Shown piece after piece: positions 1 through 7,308 of a DNA stretch of 12,638 nt. The stretch spans positions 1 to 12,638 of the forward strand of contig CAZWGB010000039.1 in the NCBI GenBank assembly GCA_964633465.1. The letters run 5' to 3'. The notes beneath the pieces are model-generated. The model had not been told where the DNA came from and ran no database searches. It worked only from the letters and a program-made list of their open reading frames with translations. Position 1 is the first letter of the stretch. Each line of letters starts with the position of its first letter. Source of the stretch: DTSX01 sp964633465 (GTDB lineage: Bacteria; Pseudomonadota; Gammaproteobacteria; Steroidobacterales; UBA11654). A program made the position numbers and the translations under genes.

Positions 1-161
1 CTAAAAAAGCAAAGCATTTATTTTGTAAAAATTGTGGAATAAAAAGTTTTTATCAACCTCGTTCACATCCCGATTCATACAGCATTAATCTAAAATGTGT
101 AGAGGAACCGCCCGAAATAAAAAATGTAGTTTATTTTGATGGAAAAAATGAATTTACTTAA
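1..161 (+). CDS. GFA/CENP-V family zinc protein, C-terminal fragment
   Basis: This is the 3' end of a gene entering from the left edge, read in frame from base 3, giving 52 residues before TAA at 159-161. The visible part has a CxxC pair (FCKNCG) followed by a stretch with Ser-Phe-Tyr-Pro-Arg-Ser-Pro-Asp and then Asn-Leu-Lys-Cys-Val. This is the closing part of the glutathione-dependent formaldehyde-activating enzyme (GFA)/CENP-V fold, where the CxxC supplies part of a zinc site. Members are small cytosolic proteins of about 120-150 residues, so over half the protein lies outside the window. Many bacterial members have no proven substrate, so the family name should not be read as formaldehyde metabolism. 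The next gene starts inside its 3' end, so the two may be co-transcribed. Confidence 0.75.
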   Translation, partial: KKAKHLFCKNCGIKSFYQPRSHPDSYSINLKCVEEPPEIKNVVYFDGKNEFT

Positions 162-741
162 ATTCCGTTACGATGGAATGAGGTTTCCATGCTATGTTTC
201 TTGTTTCTTAATAGTTTTATTTTTATTTATTTCAACTAATTTGAAAGCACAGTCCAAAATACCGTTTATTCCAGATGATTTTGAGGTTCCAGTAACCCTT
301 GAAACCAATGAATACAGATTAAGAATGCTATCTATTAATGACGTGGACATGGATTACGAAGCTGTGATGTCTAGTGCCAATCATTTAAGCCAAGTGTGGC
401 CTGACAGTGATTGGCCAGAAGGCTTAACCCTAGAACAAAACCTGATCGATTTGGCATGGCATCAAAAAGAATTTCAAAGGAGAACCTCTTTTGCTTACAC
501 CATGGTCACATTAGACGAAAAAAAAGTTATTGGTTGTGTCTACTTTTATCCTACAAGCAAGCCTGGATATGACACTGAAATATTTATGTGGGTCAGAGAG
601 AGTGAATTAAATACCGGTCTAGATTCTAGATTGTTTGAAACTGTTAGGATATGGTTGAAAGATGATTGGCCGTTTGAAAGCCCAGCTTTTCCTGGAAGGC
701 TAATATCTTGGGAGGATTGGGAAAAAAAGGAAAATAAATGA
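148..741 (+). CDS. Exported GNAT-like protein
   Basis: A 197-residue protein with an N-terminal hydrophobic segment (about residues 15-30) ending in Leu-Lys-Ala-Gln-Ser, a plausible signal peptidase I site with no lipobox Cys. The mature part resembles a GNAT acetyltransferase fold: an opening strand with TxxYRLRML, a helix with an EQNLIDLAWHQKEFQRR stretch, a strand GCVYFYP, then MWVRESELNTGLDSRLF where the acetyl-CoA loop should be. That loop lacks the usual Q/R-x-x-G-x-G/A pattern: only the central Gly fits. ATG 148 is chosen because GGA at 141-143 precedes it; ATG 139 and TTG 136 are also possible, and ATG 178 would leave a shorter signal peptide. It overlaps the upstream gene by 14 bases. 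Acetyltransferase activity is doubtful given the loop and the probable export; a related small-molecule-binding role is possible. Confidence 0.7.
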   Translation: MNLLKFRYDGMRFPCYVSCFLIVLFLFISTNLKAQSKIPFIPDDFEVPVTLETNEYRLRMLSINDVDMDYEAVMSSANHLSQVWPDSDWPEGLTLEQNLIDLAWHQKEFQRRTSFAYTMVTLDEKKVIGCVYFYPTSKPGYDTEIFMWVRESELNTGLDSRLFETVRIWLKDDWPFESPAFPGRLISWEDWEKKENK

Positions 742-788
742 CGACCAAACATAGCACAATACGAACACATTTAATGACCGTGGAGTAG
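738..788 (+). CDS. Possible 16-codon micro-ORF between genes
   Basis: ATG at 738 overlaps the stop of the upstream gene as ATGA, has AAGGA at 727-731 seven bases before it, and reads 16 codons to TAG at 786-788. That stop overlaps the AGGAG ribosome-binding site (787-791) of the next gene. This arrangement would let ribosomes ending here reload on the membrane-protein gene at 798. The peptide (starts MTTKHSTIRTH) has no recognisable domain. It may be only a coupling device, or chance. Confidence 0.15.
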   Translation: MTTKHSTIRTHLMTVE

Positions 789-797
789 GAGTAAAAC

Positions 798-1169
798 ATG
801 ATTGCAAGAATATTGTCAGGTTTGGTTGGGGTGTTGATGTTATTGAATTGTTTATGGTGGATATTGGATCCGGCCACTGCAGCTGCAAGCTTGGCAATGC
901 CTTTGCTTGTAGGCTTAGAATCGAATAGCCAGATTGGAGACTTCACTTCTTTCTTTTTTACAGCAGGGCTATTTGCTTGTATCGGCGCTTATAGGGCGGA
1001 ACATATTTGGCTGTATCCAACCATATCTTTGATTGGTTCGGCAGCACTTTTCAGATCTTACGCAGTGGTCGCTCATGGTTCAGAGCCTTTGGTGTCTACT
1101 ATAGTTTTTGAAATAGTTATCTCGGCGATCTTGATTCTTTGTGTGTTCTCAATGAAAAAAACTCAATGA
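798..1169 (+). CDS. Small four-helix integral membrane protein
   Basis: A 123-residue, strongly hydrophobic protein with four likely transmembrane helices at about residues 2-22, 47-66, 71-92 and 98-118. It starts at ATG 798 behind AGGAG at 787-791, a good Shine-Dalgarno site. Size and layout (first helix, polar loop with Asp-Pro-Ala-Thr, then three helices with a Gly-Ala-Tyr-Arg turn) recall the small DUF4345-type membrane proteins, but I cannot confirm the family. No catalytic residues stand out. Its stop overlaps the start of the next gene as ATGA (1166-1169), indicating translational coupling with the SDR-like gene. Function unknown; it could be a membrane partner of its exported neighbours. 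Confidence 0.75.
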   Translation: MIARILSGLVGVLMLLNCLWWILDPATAAASLAMPLLVGLESNSQIGDFTSFFFTAGLFACIGAYRAEHIWLYPTISLIGSAALFRSYAVVAHGSEPLVSTIVFEIVISAILILCVFSMKKTQ

Positions 1170-1963
1170 AAACAATTTTTTGTAGGCTTCTATTCATTTT
1201 TTTATTGGCACACTCTAATTTTATATCAGCCGAAGTTGTTTTTGCGCCAGACAACTCCACAGTACTGATTACTGGCTCAAACCGAGGGTTAGGACTGGAG
1301 TTCTCTCGTCAATACGCTGCTGCAGGGTGGAATGTAATTGCAACATGTAGGAGTCCACAAACAGCAAAAGAGCTGCAAAAATTGGCAGCACAGTACAATC
1401 AAGTTGCGGTTGAAAAAATGGACGTAACCAGCGACAGCGATGTGGAGGTATTGTCCGCCAAATATAAAAACCAACCTATTGATGTGTTGTTAAATAACGC
1501 AGGAATCTATGGGACATTAGAGAAACAAACTTTAGGCGCTTTTGATTTCGAAGAATTAAAACGCGTCTTTGATGTGAATACGATTGGATCCTTGAGGGTC
1601 AGCGCGGCTTTTTTGGACAATGTGGCGGCCAGTGAGCAGAAGAAAATTATTAGCCTTGGCGGCGGCATGGGGACACCGACTATTGGTGGTATGTTTGGCG
1701 GTCATTATTTTATGAAAATGAGCAAAGCGGCCCACCTAAGCGCAATGGGAACGCTACAGGCAGATGTTGGTGATACAGGCATTATTATTACTATGATTTC
1801 ACCGGGACGTGTCGATACACAGTTAATGCGTGACTCGGGATGGACTGGTAAATCAATCAGTGCCGAGAAGAGCGCAGGCTTGGTTATTTCTTTGATTGAT
1901 AAGCTTGAACCAGAAATGAAAGGCAGGTTGGTTATGTATAACGGAATGATCATCCCATGGTAG
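1166..1963 (+). CDS. Exported SDR-like protein, catalytic residues replaced
   Basis: A 265-residue short-chain dehydrogenase/reductase-fold protein. Residues 1-22 look like a Sec signal peptide (MKTIFCR, hydrophobic core, cleavage near Ile-Ser-Ala). The Rossmann fold follows: TGSNRGLG at 36-43 (nucleotide-binding TGxxxGxG), Asp86 in MDVTSD, and NNAG at 110-113. The catalytic zone is abnormal: the segment aligning with YxxxK reads MKMSK (183-187), putting Met where the Tyr belongs while Lys187 remains, and the Ser position reads Thr170 (GGGMGT). ATG 1166 is chosen because it forms an ATGA overlap with the previous gene, and there is no later start before TGSNRGLG. It overlaps the acyl-CoA ligase by 7 bases. 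It may bind a nucleotide without classical oxidoreductase chemistry. How a nucleotide would be supplied after export is unclear unless the N-terminus stays uncleaved as an anchor. Confidence 0.85.
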   Translation: MKTIFCRLLFIFLLAHSNFISAEVVFAPDNSTVLITGSNRGLGLEFSRQYAAAGWNVIATCRSPQTAKELQKLAAQYNQVAVEKMDVTSDSDVEVLSAKYKNQPIDVLLNNAGIYGTLEKQTLGAFDFEELKRVFDVNTIGSLRVSAAFLDNVAASEQKKIISLGGGMGTPTIGGMFGGHYFMKMSKAAHLSAMGTLQADVGDTGIIITMISPGRVDTQLMRDSGWTGKSISAEKSAGLVISLIDKLEPEMKGRLVMYNGMIIPW

Positions 1964-3594
1964 ATCAATCATCAAACAACAAGTATGAACAAGGACTGGG
2001 CAAAAACGCAGCAAACTTTACCGCCTTAACCCCTCTGTCTTTTATAGAAAGAACAGCCCGGGTGTTCCCGGATCACACAGCTGTGATTCATGGCGACACA
2101 GAGAGAAGCTGGATAGAAACATATCACAGGTGCATTAAGTTGGCCTCAGCCCTTAACAAAAGAGGAGTAAAAAAAAGCGACACCGTGGCCATGATGTTGC
2201 CCAATGTGCCTGCAGCTTTAGAGGCCCATTTTGGTGTCCCTATGTGTGGAGCGGTTTTGAACGCTTTAAACATTCGGCTCGATGCTAAAACCATTGCTTT
2301 TATTTTAGATCATGGAGAGGCAGAGGTTCTGCTCACTGACAAAGAATTTGCACCCATAATTAAAAAAGCTCTGTCGTTGTGTAAAGCCAAGCCATTGGTT
2401 ATTGATGTGGACGATGCTCTGGCGCCTGATGGAGAATTATTAGGCGAGATAGAGTACGAAAAATTAATTGCTGAAGGGTCCCTAAACTACGATTGGCAAT
2501 ATCCTAAAAATGAATGGGACGCAATCTCGTTAAACTACACTTCTGGCACTACAGGCAATCCTAAAGGGGTGGTTTACCACCATCGCGGAGCAGCGCTTAA
2601 CTCAATAGGCAATATCACCGCTTGGGCTATGCCTCCAAGGCCTAAATACCTCTGGACCCTCCCTATGTTTCATTGCAATGGATGGTGTTTTGCTTGGACG
2701 GTTACTGCTTTGGCAGGAACACATATTTGTCTTCGAAGAACAGAGCCAGGTCCCATCTATCAATCCATTATTGACCATAAAATTACACATATGTGTGGCG
2801 CACCCATAGTTATGGGTATGTTGGTTAATGCATCTTCCAGGGAGCAAAAAACCCTGCCCCACACAGTTAAAATGCTAACCGCTGGAGCGGCACCCCCGTC
2901 TGCAATTCTTGAACAAATTGAAACCTTAGGCTTTGATGTTACCCATGCCTATGGTCTTACTGAATGTTATGGTCCTGGCGTTGTTAGTGAATGGCATCCA
3001 GAGTGGGATGAGCTGCCAACAGCAGAGAAGGCATCTAAAAAAGCAAGACAAGGAGTTCCTTATTTGGTCATGCAGGACCTGACAGTAATGGATCCCACAA
3101 CAATGCAGAAAACACCTGCTGATGCCCAGACCATGGGCGAGGTATTTATGCGAGGAAATAATTTAATGAAGGGGTATCTTAAAAATAAAACAGCCACAGA
3201 AAAAGCATTTTTAGGCGGCTGGTTTCACACTGGCGACTTGGGAGTTATGCACCCCGATGGGTATATAGAGTTAAAAGACAGATCCAAAGATATTATTATT
3301 TCTGGCGGCGAAAACATTTCTACCATTGAAGTCGAGGGCGTTTTGTATCAACATCCAGCAGTAGCAGAAGCAGCTGTAGTGGCAAAACCTGATGAGAAGT
3401 GGGGGGAAACACCCTGCGCCTTTGTTGCTTTAAAAGAAGAAGCAGAATCTTCAGAAGAAGAGCTAATTCAGTTTTGCAGAGACAATCTGGCACATTTTAA
3501 ATGCCCAAAGAAAATTGTTTTTGCTGAGCTTCCAAAAACATCCACTGGAAAAATACAAAAATTTATTCTAAGAGAGCAAGCCAAAACACTCTAA
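1957..3594 (+). CDS. Acyl-CoA ligase (AMP-forming), DmdB/medium-chain type
   Basis: A 545-residue cytosolic enzyme of the adenylate-forming family, expected to turn a carboxylic acid, ATP and CoA into acyl-CoA, AMP and pyrophosphate. Motifs in order: P-loop TSGTTGNPKG at 195-204, adenine-binding AYGLTE at 331-336, HTGD at 424-427 with ribose-binding Asp427, hinge DRSKD at 441-445, and GKIQK at 531-535 with catalytic Lys532. The stretches around HHRGA (208-212), WTLPMFHCNGW (233-243) and GENIS (451-455) are typical of the group that includes 3-methylmercaptopropionyl-CoA ligase DmdB and many medium- or short-chain acyl-CoA ligases; motifs alone do not fix the acid used. Full length with all key residues. 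The start overlaps the SDR-like gene by 7 bases, suggesting coupled translation. In context it could activate an acid released by the downstream hydrolases. Confidence 0.93.
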   Translation: MVDQSSNNKYEQGLGKNAANFTALTPLSFIERTARVFPDHTAVIHGDTERSWIETYHRCIKLASALNKRGVKKSDTVAMMLPNVPAALEAHFGVPMCGAVLNALNIRLDAKTIAFILDHGEAEVLLTDKEFAPIIKKALSLCKAKPLVIDVDDALAPDGELLGEIEYEKLIAEGSLNYDWQYPKNEWDAISLNYTSGTTGNPKGVVYHHRGAALNSIGNITAWAMPPRPKYLWTLPMFHCNGWCFAWTVTALAGTHICLRRTEPGPIYQSIIDHKITHMCGAPIVMGMLVNASSREQKTLPHTVKMLTAGAAPPSAILEQIETLGFDVTHAYGLTECYGPGVVSEWHPEWDELPTAEKASKKARQGVPYLVMQDLTVMDPTTMQKTPADAQTMGEVFMRGNNLMKGYLKNKTATEKAFLGGWFHTGDLGVMHPDGYIELKDRSKDIIISGGENISTIEVEGVLYQHPAVAEAAVVAKPDEKWGETPCAFVALKEEAESSEEELIQFCRDNLAHFKCPKKIVFAELPKTSTGKIQKFILREQAKTL

Positions 3595-3686
3595 CTAACT
3601 GCTGGCAACAATTAATATACGTTAATTAAGTATTAACAAAAATCCTTATTTTCTTTAAGCTGAGAAGACTAAGAGAGGGATAAATT

Positions 3687-4991
3687 ATGAAAAAAATAAT
3701 TCTGAGCCTAGGTCTGTTGTTCATGGCCCTAACATTTAACGGACATGCGGCAAACCTAAAAACAGAGCTTGATGCCGAGCTAGACACGTTAATGGAGAAA
3801 GTGATTGAGTGGAGACACGATGTTCATCAACATCCAGAGCTTGGCAACAGAGAGTTTAGAACAGCCAAAAAAATCACTGATCATCTTCGGTCACTAAATA
3901 TTAAAGTTGAAACAGGCATAGCCTATACTGGGGTCACAGGCTACATAGAAGGCGGACTTGAAGGCCCTACAATTGCATTAAGGGCCGATATGGACGCTTT
4001 GCCTGTTGAGGAGAAAACAGGCCTCCCTTATGCTTCAAAAGTCCGCACCAATTATTTGGGCAATGACGTTGGGGCAATGCATGCATGTGGCCATGATGCC
4101 CATGTTGCTGTTTTGATGGGCGTAGCTGAGTTTTTAGCAAAAAACCGACGGTTTTTAAAAGGCAATATTTTACTAATCTTTCAGCCTGCTGAGGAAGGCG
4201 CCCCAGAGGGCGAAGGAGGCGGTGCAGAAATGATGTTGGCTGAGGGCTTGTTTGAAAGGTATTCCCCGGAAGTGATTTTTGGTATGCATGTGGCCAACGC
4301 CCCACATGGCTATGTTTTTCTCAAACCAGGGCCAGCAATGGCAGCATCCTCTGCATACCGAATAAAAATAAAAGGAGTACAAGCCCATGGCTCAAGGCCC
4401 TGGGACGGTATTGATCCGATTATGGCAACTTCACAATTAATTGCCGCACTCAATACCGTAGTCAGCAGAAGGATCAATATAATCAATAATCCAGCGGTTG
4501 TTTCGGTTGGCATTGTTAAGGCTGGCACAAGAAATAATATTATTCCAGAAGACTCTGAGATCGTTGGCACCATTAGAACGTTTGATCCTGAATTGAGGGC
4601 CGAGATTTATGACGAGATCAGGCAAATAGCACAAGGGATAGCGGTTGGTACAGGTACAGAAATTAGCGTCGAGTTTGATTTTAGTGGTTTTTATCCAGTT
4701 ACAGTAAATGACCCAGGGCTTTATCAAACTATGAAGGCTTCTCTTGTTGAGGCCACAAAAGGCCAGTTTGTAGAGCGGAAAGACCCGATTACTGGCGCCG
4801 AAGATTTTTCATTTTTTGCTCAAGAGGTTCCAGGACTTTATTTCTCACTAGGGGTTAACAAAAAAGGCGTTACTGAGTTGCAGCCAGGCAACCACTCGCC
4901 ATATTTTACCGTTGATGATGATGCTCTTGATCAGGGCTTAAAATCTCTTATTTATTTAACTTTGGACTATCCAGAGACTCAAAAAAATTAA
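3687..4991 (+). CDS. Exported M20 family amidohydrolase
   Basis: A 434-residue zinc-type amidohydrolase/carboxypeptidase of peptidase family M20 (AmiA/HipO/IAA-amino-acid hydrolase branch), which cleaves the amide bond of N-acyl amino acids and similar compounds. Residues 1-21 form a signal peptide (MKKIILSLGLLFMAL..., cleavage near Gly-His-Ala-Ala), placing it in the periplasm or outside. Metal-site motifs: HACGHDAH at 132-139 (Cys134, His136), QPAEEG at 166-171 (Glu169 or Glu170 as general base and ligand), His201 in GMHV, and His403 in GNHSP. The dimerisation lid carries AHGSRPWDGIDP at 233-244 and GTRNNIIP at 280-287. RHDVHQHPELG at 43-53 is the family's standard opening. ATG 3687 has a purine-rich site (AGAGAGGGA, 3672-3680). 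The 92-base gap upstream could hold a promoter, though none is clear. Substrate unknown; an acyl-amine bond is the natural guess. Confidence 0.93.
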   Translation: MKKIILSLGLLFMALTFNGHAANLKTELDAELDTLMEKVIEWRHDVHQHPELGNREFRTAKKITDHLRSLNIKVETGIAYTGVTGYIEGGLEGPTIALRADMDALPVEEKTGLPYASKVRTNYLGNDVGAMHACGHDAHVAVLMGVAEFLAKNRRFLKGNILLIFQPAEEGAPEGEGGGAEMMLAEGLFERYSPEVIFGMHVANAPHGYVFLKPGPAMAASSAYRIKIKGVQAHGSRPWDGIDPIMATSQLIAALNTVVSRRINIINNPAVVSVGIVKAGTRNNIIPEDSEIVGTIRTFDPELRAEIYDEIRQIAQGIAVGTGTEISVEFDFSGFYPVTVNDPGLYQTMKASLVEATKGQFVERKDPITGAEDFSFFAQEVPGLYFSLGVNKKGVTELQPGNHSPYFTVDDDALDQGLKSLIYLTLDYPETQKN

Positions 4992-5003
4992 ATAGGAATT
5001 CTT

Positions 5004-6281
5004 TTGAGTAAGTTTAAAAAATCCTTAGCCCTTTTGGTTCAGGCGACGTTTTTGTGTATGCCTTTGTCTGCAGAAATTTCGGTTAACCCCACGGTTGATG
5101 AAACCATTAATCAAATCAATTCTATTCCTACCAACGATATTTGGTGGACGGTCAATGGCAAGGACATGCTTTGGAATTTCAAAAACCTTAATAAAATTTT
5201 TCCAACCACAACGGTATACAGAAAAGGACAGATCAGCCCTCTTGAATTAAAATCTGATGATAAGATTTCACAATTTCCGGTTAAGACCGATAACGGAACA
5301 ATGGAGTTTAAGGACTTTTTGGATAGCGATCTTTCAACTGCTATGGGAGTGCTTATCTTGCACAAAGGAGACATCGTCTTTGAGCACTATCCCAGAATGC
5401 AGGAACACGAAAAGCCTGTCTATTGGTCAGTAACAAAAGTTTTGGTCTCCAGTGTTGTCTCAATTCTTGAGGATCAGAACAAAATTGATATCACTCAACC
5501 CATTGATTTTTATCTTCCTGAGTTGAAACAATCAGATTTTAAAGGCATTTTGATAAAAAATATTCTCGACATGGCGACAGGCATCAACTGTTCCGAGGAA
5601 TATTTTGACAAAAACTCATGTTATTACAGGTACTCTCAAACAGTCGGTGATGGTTTTTGGGATGAGACTTCTCCCTCCAATCCATATGAATACATTGCTA
5701 ATCTTGATGTGGGCCGGAATATCGAACAAGGCAAACAGTTTGATTATTCAGGGGTAAATACTTTTGTGCTCGGTTGGTTGGTAGAAAAAATTACTGGTCT
5801 GCAATTTCAGGACGCTTTCAGCGAAATGATTTGGACCAAAATAGGAGCCGCAAGAGATGCTGCAATTTTTGCTCCCCGAAACGGAATCCCGGTAACCCAC
5901 GGAGGGTTTTTGTCAACCCAAAGAGATTTAGCTCGATTTGGCCTACTTTTTACCCCTAGCTATCATGTCGTTTCTAAGGATCGCCTTATCTCTGAGCAAC
6001 ACGTCTCTTATCTTTTAAACCAAGGCAGACCAGAATTAATTCGATATGACAGTTCTCGAAAGATACCAAAGGAGCTCAAGCATAATGTTTATCAATGGGA
6101 TATGGTTTACCAAAGCAACGATATTTACAAAGGCGGCTGGGCGGGACAGGGCTTGATAGTGAACCCAATAAAGGACTATGTTGTGGTATGGAGCAGTTAT
6201 TTCAAAGACAAGGAAGAAAGCGAAATTAAGTTAACGCCCATTATTCACCAGGTGCTTCATTCAATTGAGGGAAAAAAATAA
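5004..6281 (+). CDS. Exported beta-lactamase-fold serine hydrolase, NylB-like
   Basis: A 425-residue serine hydrolase of the class C beta-lactamase/esterase superfamily (COG1680), nearest in layout to 6-aminohexanoate-oligomer hydrolase NylB. Residues 1-23 are a signal peptide (MSKFKKS, hydrophobic core, cleavage near Leu-Ser-Ala), so it acts outside the cytoplasm. Active-site motifs: SVTK at 142-145 (nucleophile Ser142, Lys145), Tyr248 in FDYSG at the YxN position, and GGWAGQG at 377-383 in place of the KTG/HxG element. The start is TTG 5004, supported by AGGA at 4994-4997 with 6-base spacing and by a complete signal peptide; the next in-frame ATG would fall inside the signal peptide. It lies 12 bases after the M20 gene and overlaps the GST gene by one base (TAATG). 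Likely an amidase or esterase; true beta-lactamase action is unlikely. Confidence 0.88.
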   Translation: MSKFKKSLALLVQATFLCMPLSAEISVNPTVDETINQINSIPTNDIWWTVNGKDMLWNFKNLNKIFPTTTVYRKGQISPLELKSDDKISQFPVKTDNGTMEFKDFLDSDLSTAMGVLILHKGDIVFEHYPRMQEHEKPVYWSVTKVLVSSVVSILEDQNKIDITQPIDFYLPELKQSDFKGILIKNILDMATGINCSEEYFDKNSCYYRYSQTVGDGFWDETSPSNPYEYIANLDVGRNIEQGKQFDYSGVNTFVLGWLVEKITGLQFQDAFSEMIWTKIGAARDAAIFAPRNGIPVTHGGFLSTQRDLARFGLLFTPSYHVVSKDRLISEQHVSYLLNQGRPELIRYDSSRKIPKELKHNVYQWDMVYQSNDIYKGGWAGQGLIVNPIKDYVVVWSSYFKDKEESEIKLTPIIHQVLHSIEGKK

Positions 6282-7306
6282 TGTCTGAGCAATACCTTAT
6301 ATACGGCGCAGAGCTATCACCTTACTCAGTCAAGATACGTGCTTATTTTAGATACAAGGAAATACCCCACAAATGGATCATAAGGGATCAAAAATCCAAT
6401 GTTGAATTCAAAAAATTTGCAAAATTGCCCATAGTGCCATTGGTGGTCACGCCTGAAAAAAAAGGCCTTCAAGACTCGACCCCAATTATTAAATTATTAG
6501 AACACCAATATCAAAACAATTCAGTTGCTCCAGCAGAAGCCCATACTGCTTTTGTCGCAAGAATCCTGGAGGAATACGCAGACGAGTGGCTGAACAAAGC
6601 AATGTTTCATTACCGTTGGCGATATAAGGATGACCAAATGTCTGCATCAGAAAGATTTGTGGGGCTAATGATTCCTGTTTGGGCCAAGAAAACCCCACTG
6701 CTTAACCGAGTTATACAAAGAAGGCTTGCAGCCACCATTAGGAAGAGAATGATCTCTCGTTTGTGGGTGGTTGGATCCAACGCCACTACCGAAAACCAGA
6801 TAGAGCAATCTTTGGATAGTTTTTTGCATTTGGGAGAAAAGCATCTTCAGGGCCGACCTTATTTTTTTGGATTTCGCCCTTCCATTGCTGATTTTGGTAT
6901 ATGGGGGCAGGTTTATAATATGTGGACGGACCCCACCGTAAATCAGATTATTGAATCAAGTTGTCCAGAAACCCAAAAGTGGATCAAACGAATGTTGCGC
7001 CCCAAGACGGAAGGAGAGTTTGAGCCTTGGGAGAACCTAGAGGCAACCTTGATGCCAATTCTTAAACAAAACCTGGCCGCTGTTTTTATGCCTTGGCTCG
7101 ATGCAAACAATAAGGCTCTAGCAAAAGGAGAAAAAGAACTCACCGTGAAGATAAATGGCAATGACTTTACACACTCTGTTGGTTCCCCACAAAAATATCA
7201 TGCCAAATCATTTGCCATGTTATTGGATGAATACAACGATCTATCTGATAAAACCAAGCTGGATGCTGTTTTGCAGGAAGCGGGCCTCATTAGTTACTTT
7301 AAATAA
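6281..7306 (+). CDS. Glutathione S-transferase family protein with C-terminal extension
   Basis: A 341-residue cytosolic protein. The N-terminal thioredoxin-like domain (residues 1-80) has SPYS at 13-16, whose Ser would activate glutathione; VPL at 52-54, holding the cis-Pro; and DST at 65-67, the glutathione gamma-glutamyl contact. The all-helical C domain carries the RPSIADFGIWGQ stretch at 199-210, which includes the family's N-capping box. Typical GSTs are 200-230 residues; this one has about 50 extra residues inside the helical domain (around 115-165) and about 80 after residue 260. It starts at ATG 6281, sharing one base with the upstream stop. Family roles include conjugation, isomerisation, lyase and deglutathionylation reactions; which applies here cannot be told. 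In a catabolic run it could process an electrophilic or aldehyde intermediate. Confidence 0.87.
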   Translation: MSEQYLIYGAELSPYSVKIRAYFRYKEIPHKWIIRDQKSNVEFKKFAKLPIVPLVVTPEKKGLQDSTPIIKLLEHQYQNNSVAPAEAHTAFVARILEEYADEWLNKAMFHYRWRYKDDQMSASERFVGLMIPVWAKKTPLLNRVIQRRLAATIRKRMISRLWVVGSNATTENQIEQSLDSFLHLGEKHLQGRPYFFGFRPSIADFGIWGQVYNMWTDPTVNQIIESSCPETQKWIKRMLRPKTEGEFEPWENLEATLMPILKQNLAAVFMPWLDANNKALAKGEKELTVKINGNDFTHSVGSPQKYHAKSFAMLLDEYNDLSDKTKLDAVLQEAGLISYFK

Positions 7307-7308
7307 AA

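Noticed and set aside
1957..3594. Specific DMSP demethylation enzyme DmdB
   Set aside because: Family resemblance is clear but no DmdA, DmdC or DmdD gene is nearby, so a specific substrate cannot be claimed.
3612..3636. Inverted repeat TTAATA / TATTAA around TTAATTAA in the gap before the M20 gene
   Set aside because: The sequence is AT-only and such short repeats are frequent in AT-rich gaps; no clear -35/-10 pair supports an operator or promoter here.
3967..4727. Several overlapping minus-strand open frames
   Set aside because: They are antisense to the M20 gene, which has complete catalytic motifs in the + frame.
5004..6281. Class C beta-lactamase
   Set aside because: The third motif is GGWAGQG rather than KTG and the surrounding blocks resemble NylB-type amide/ester hydrolases.
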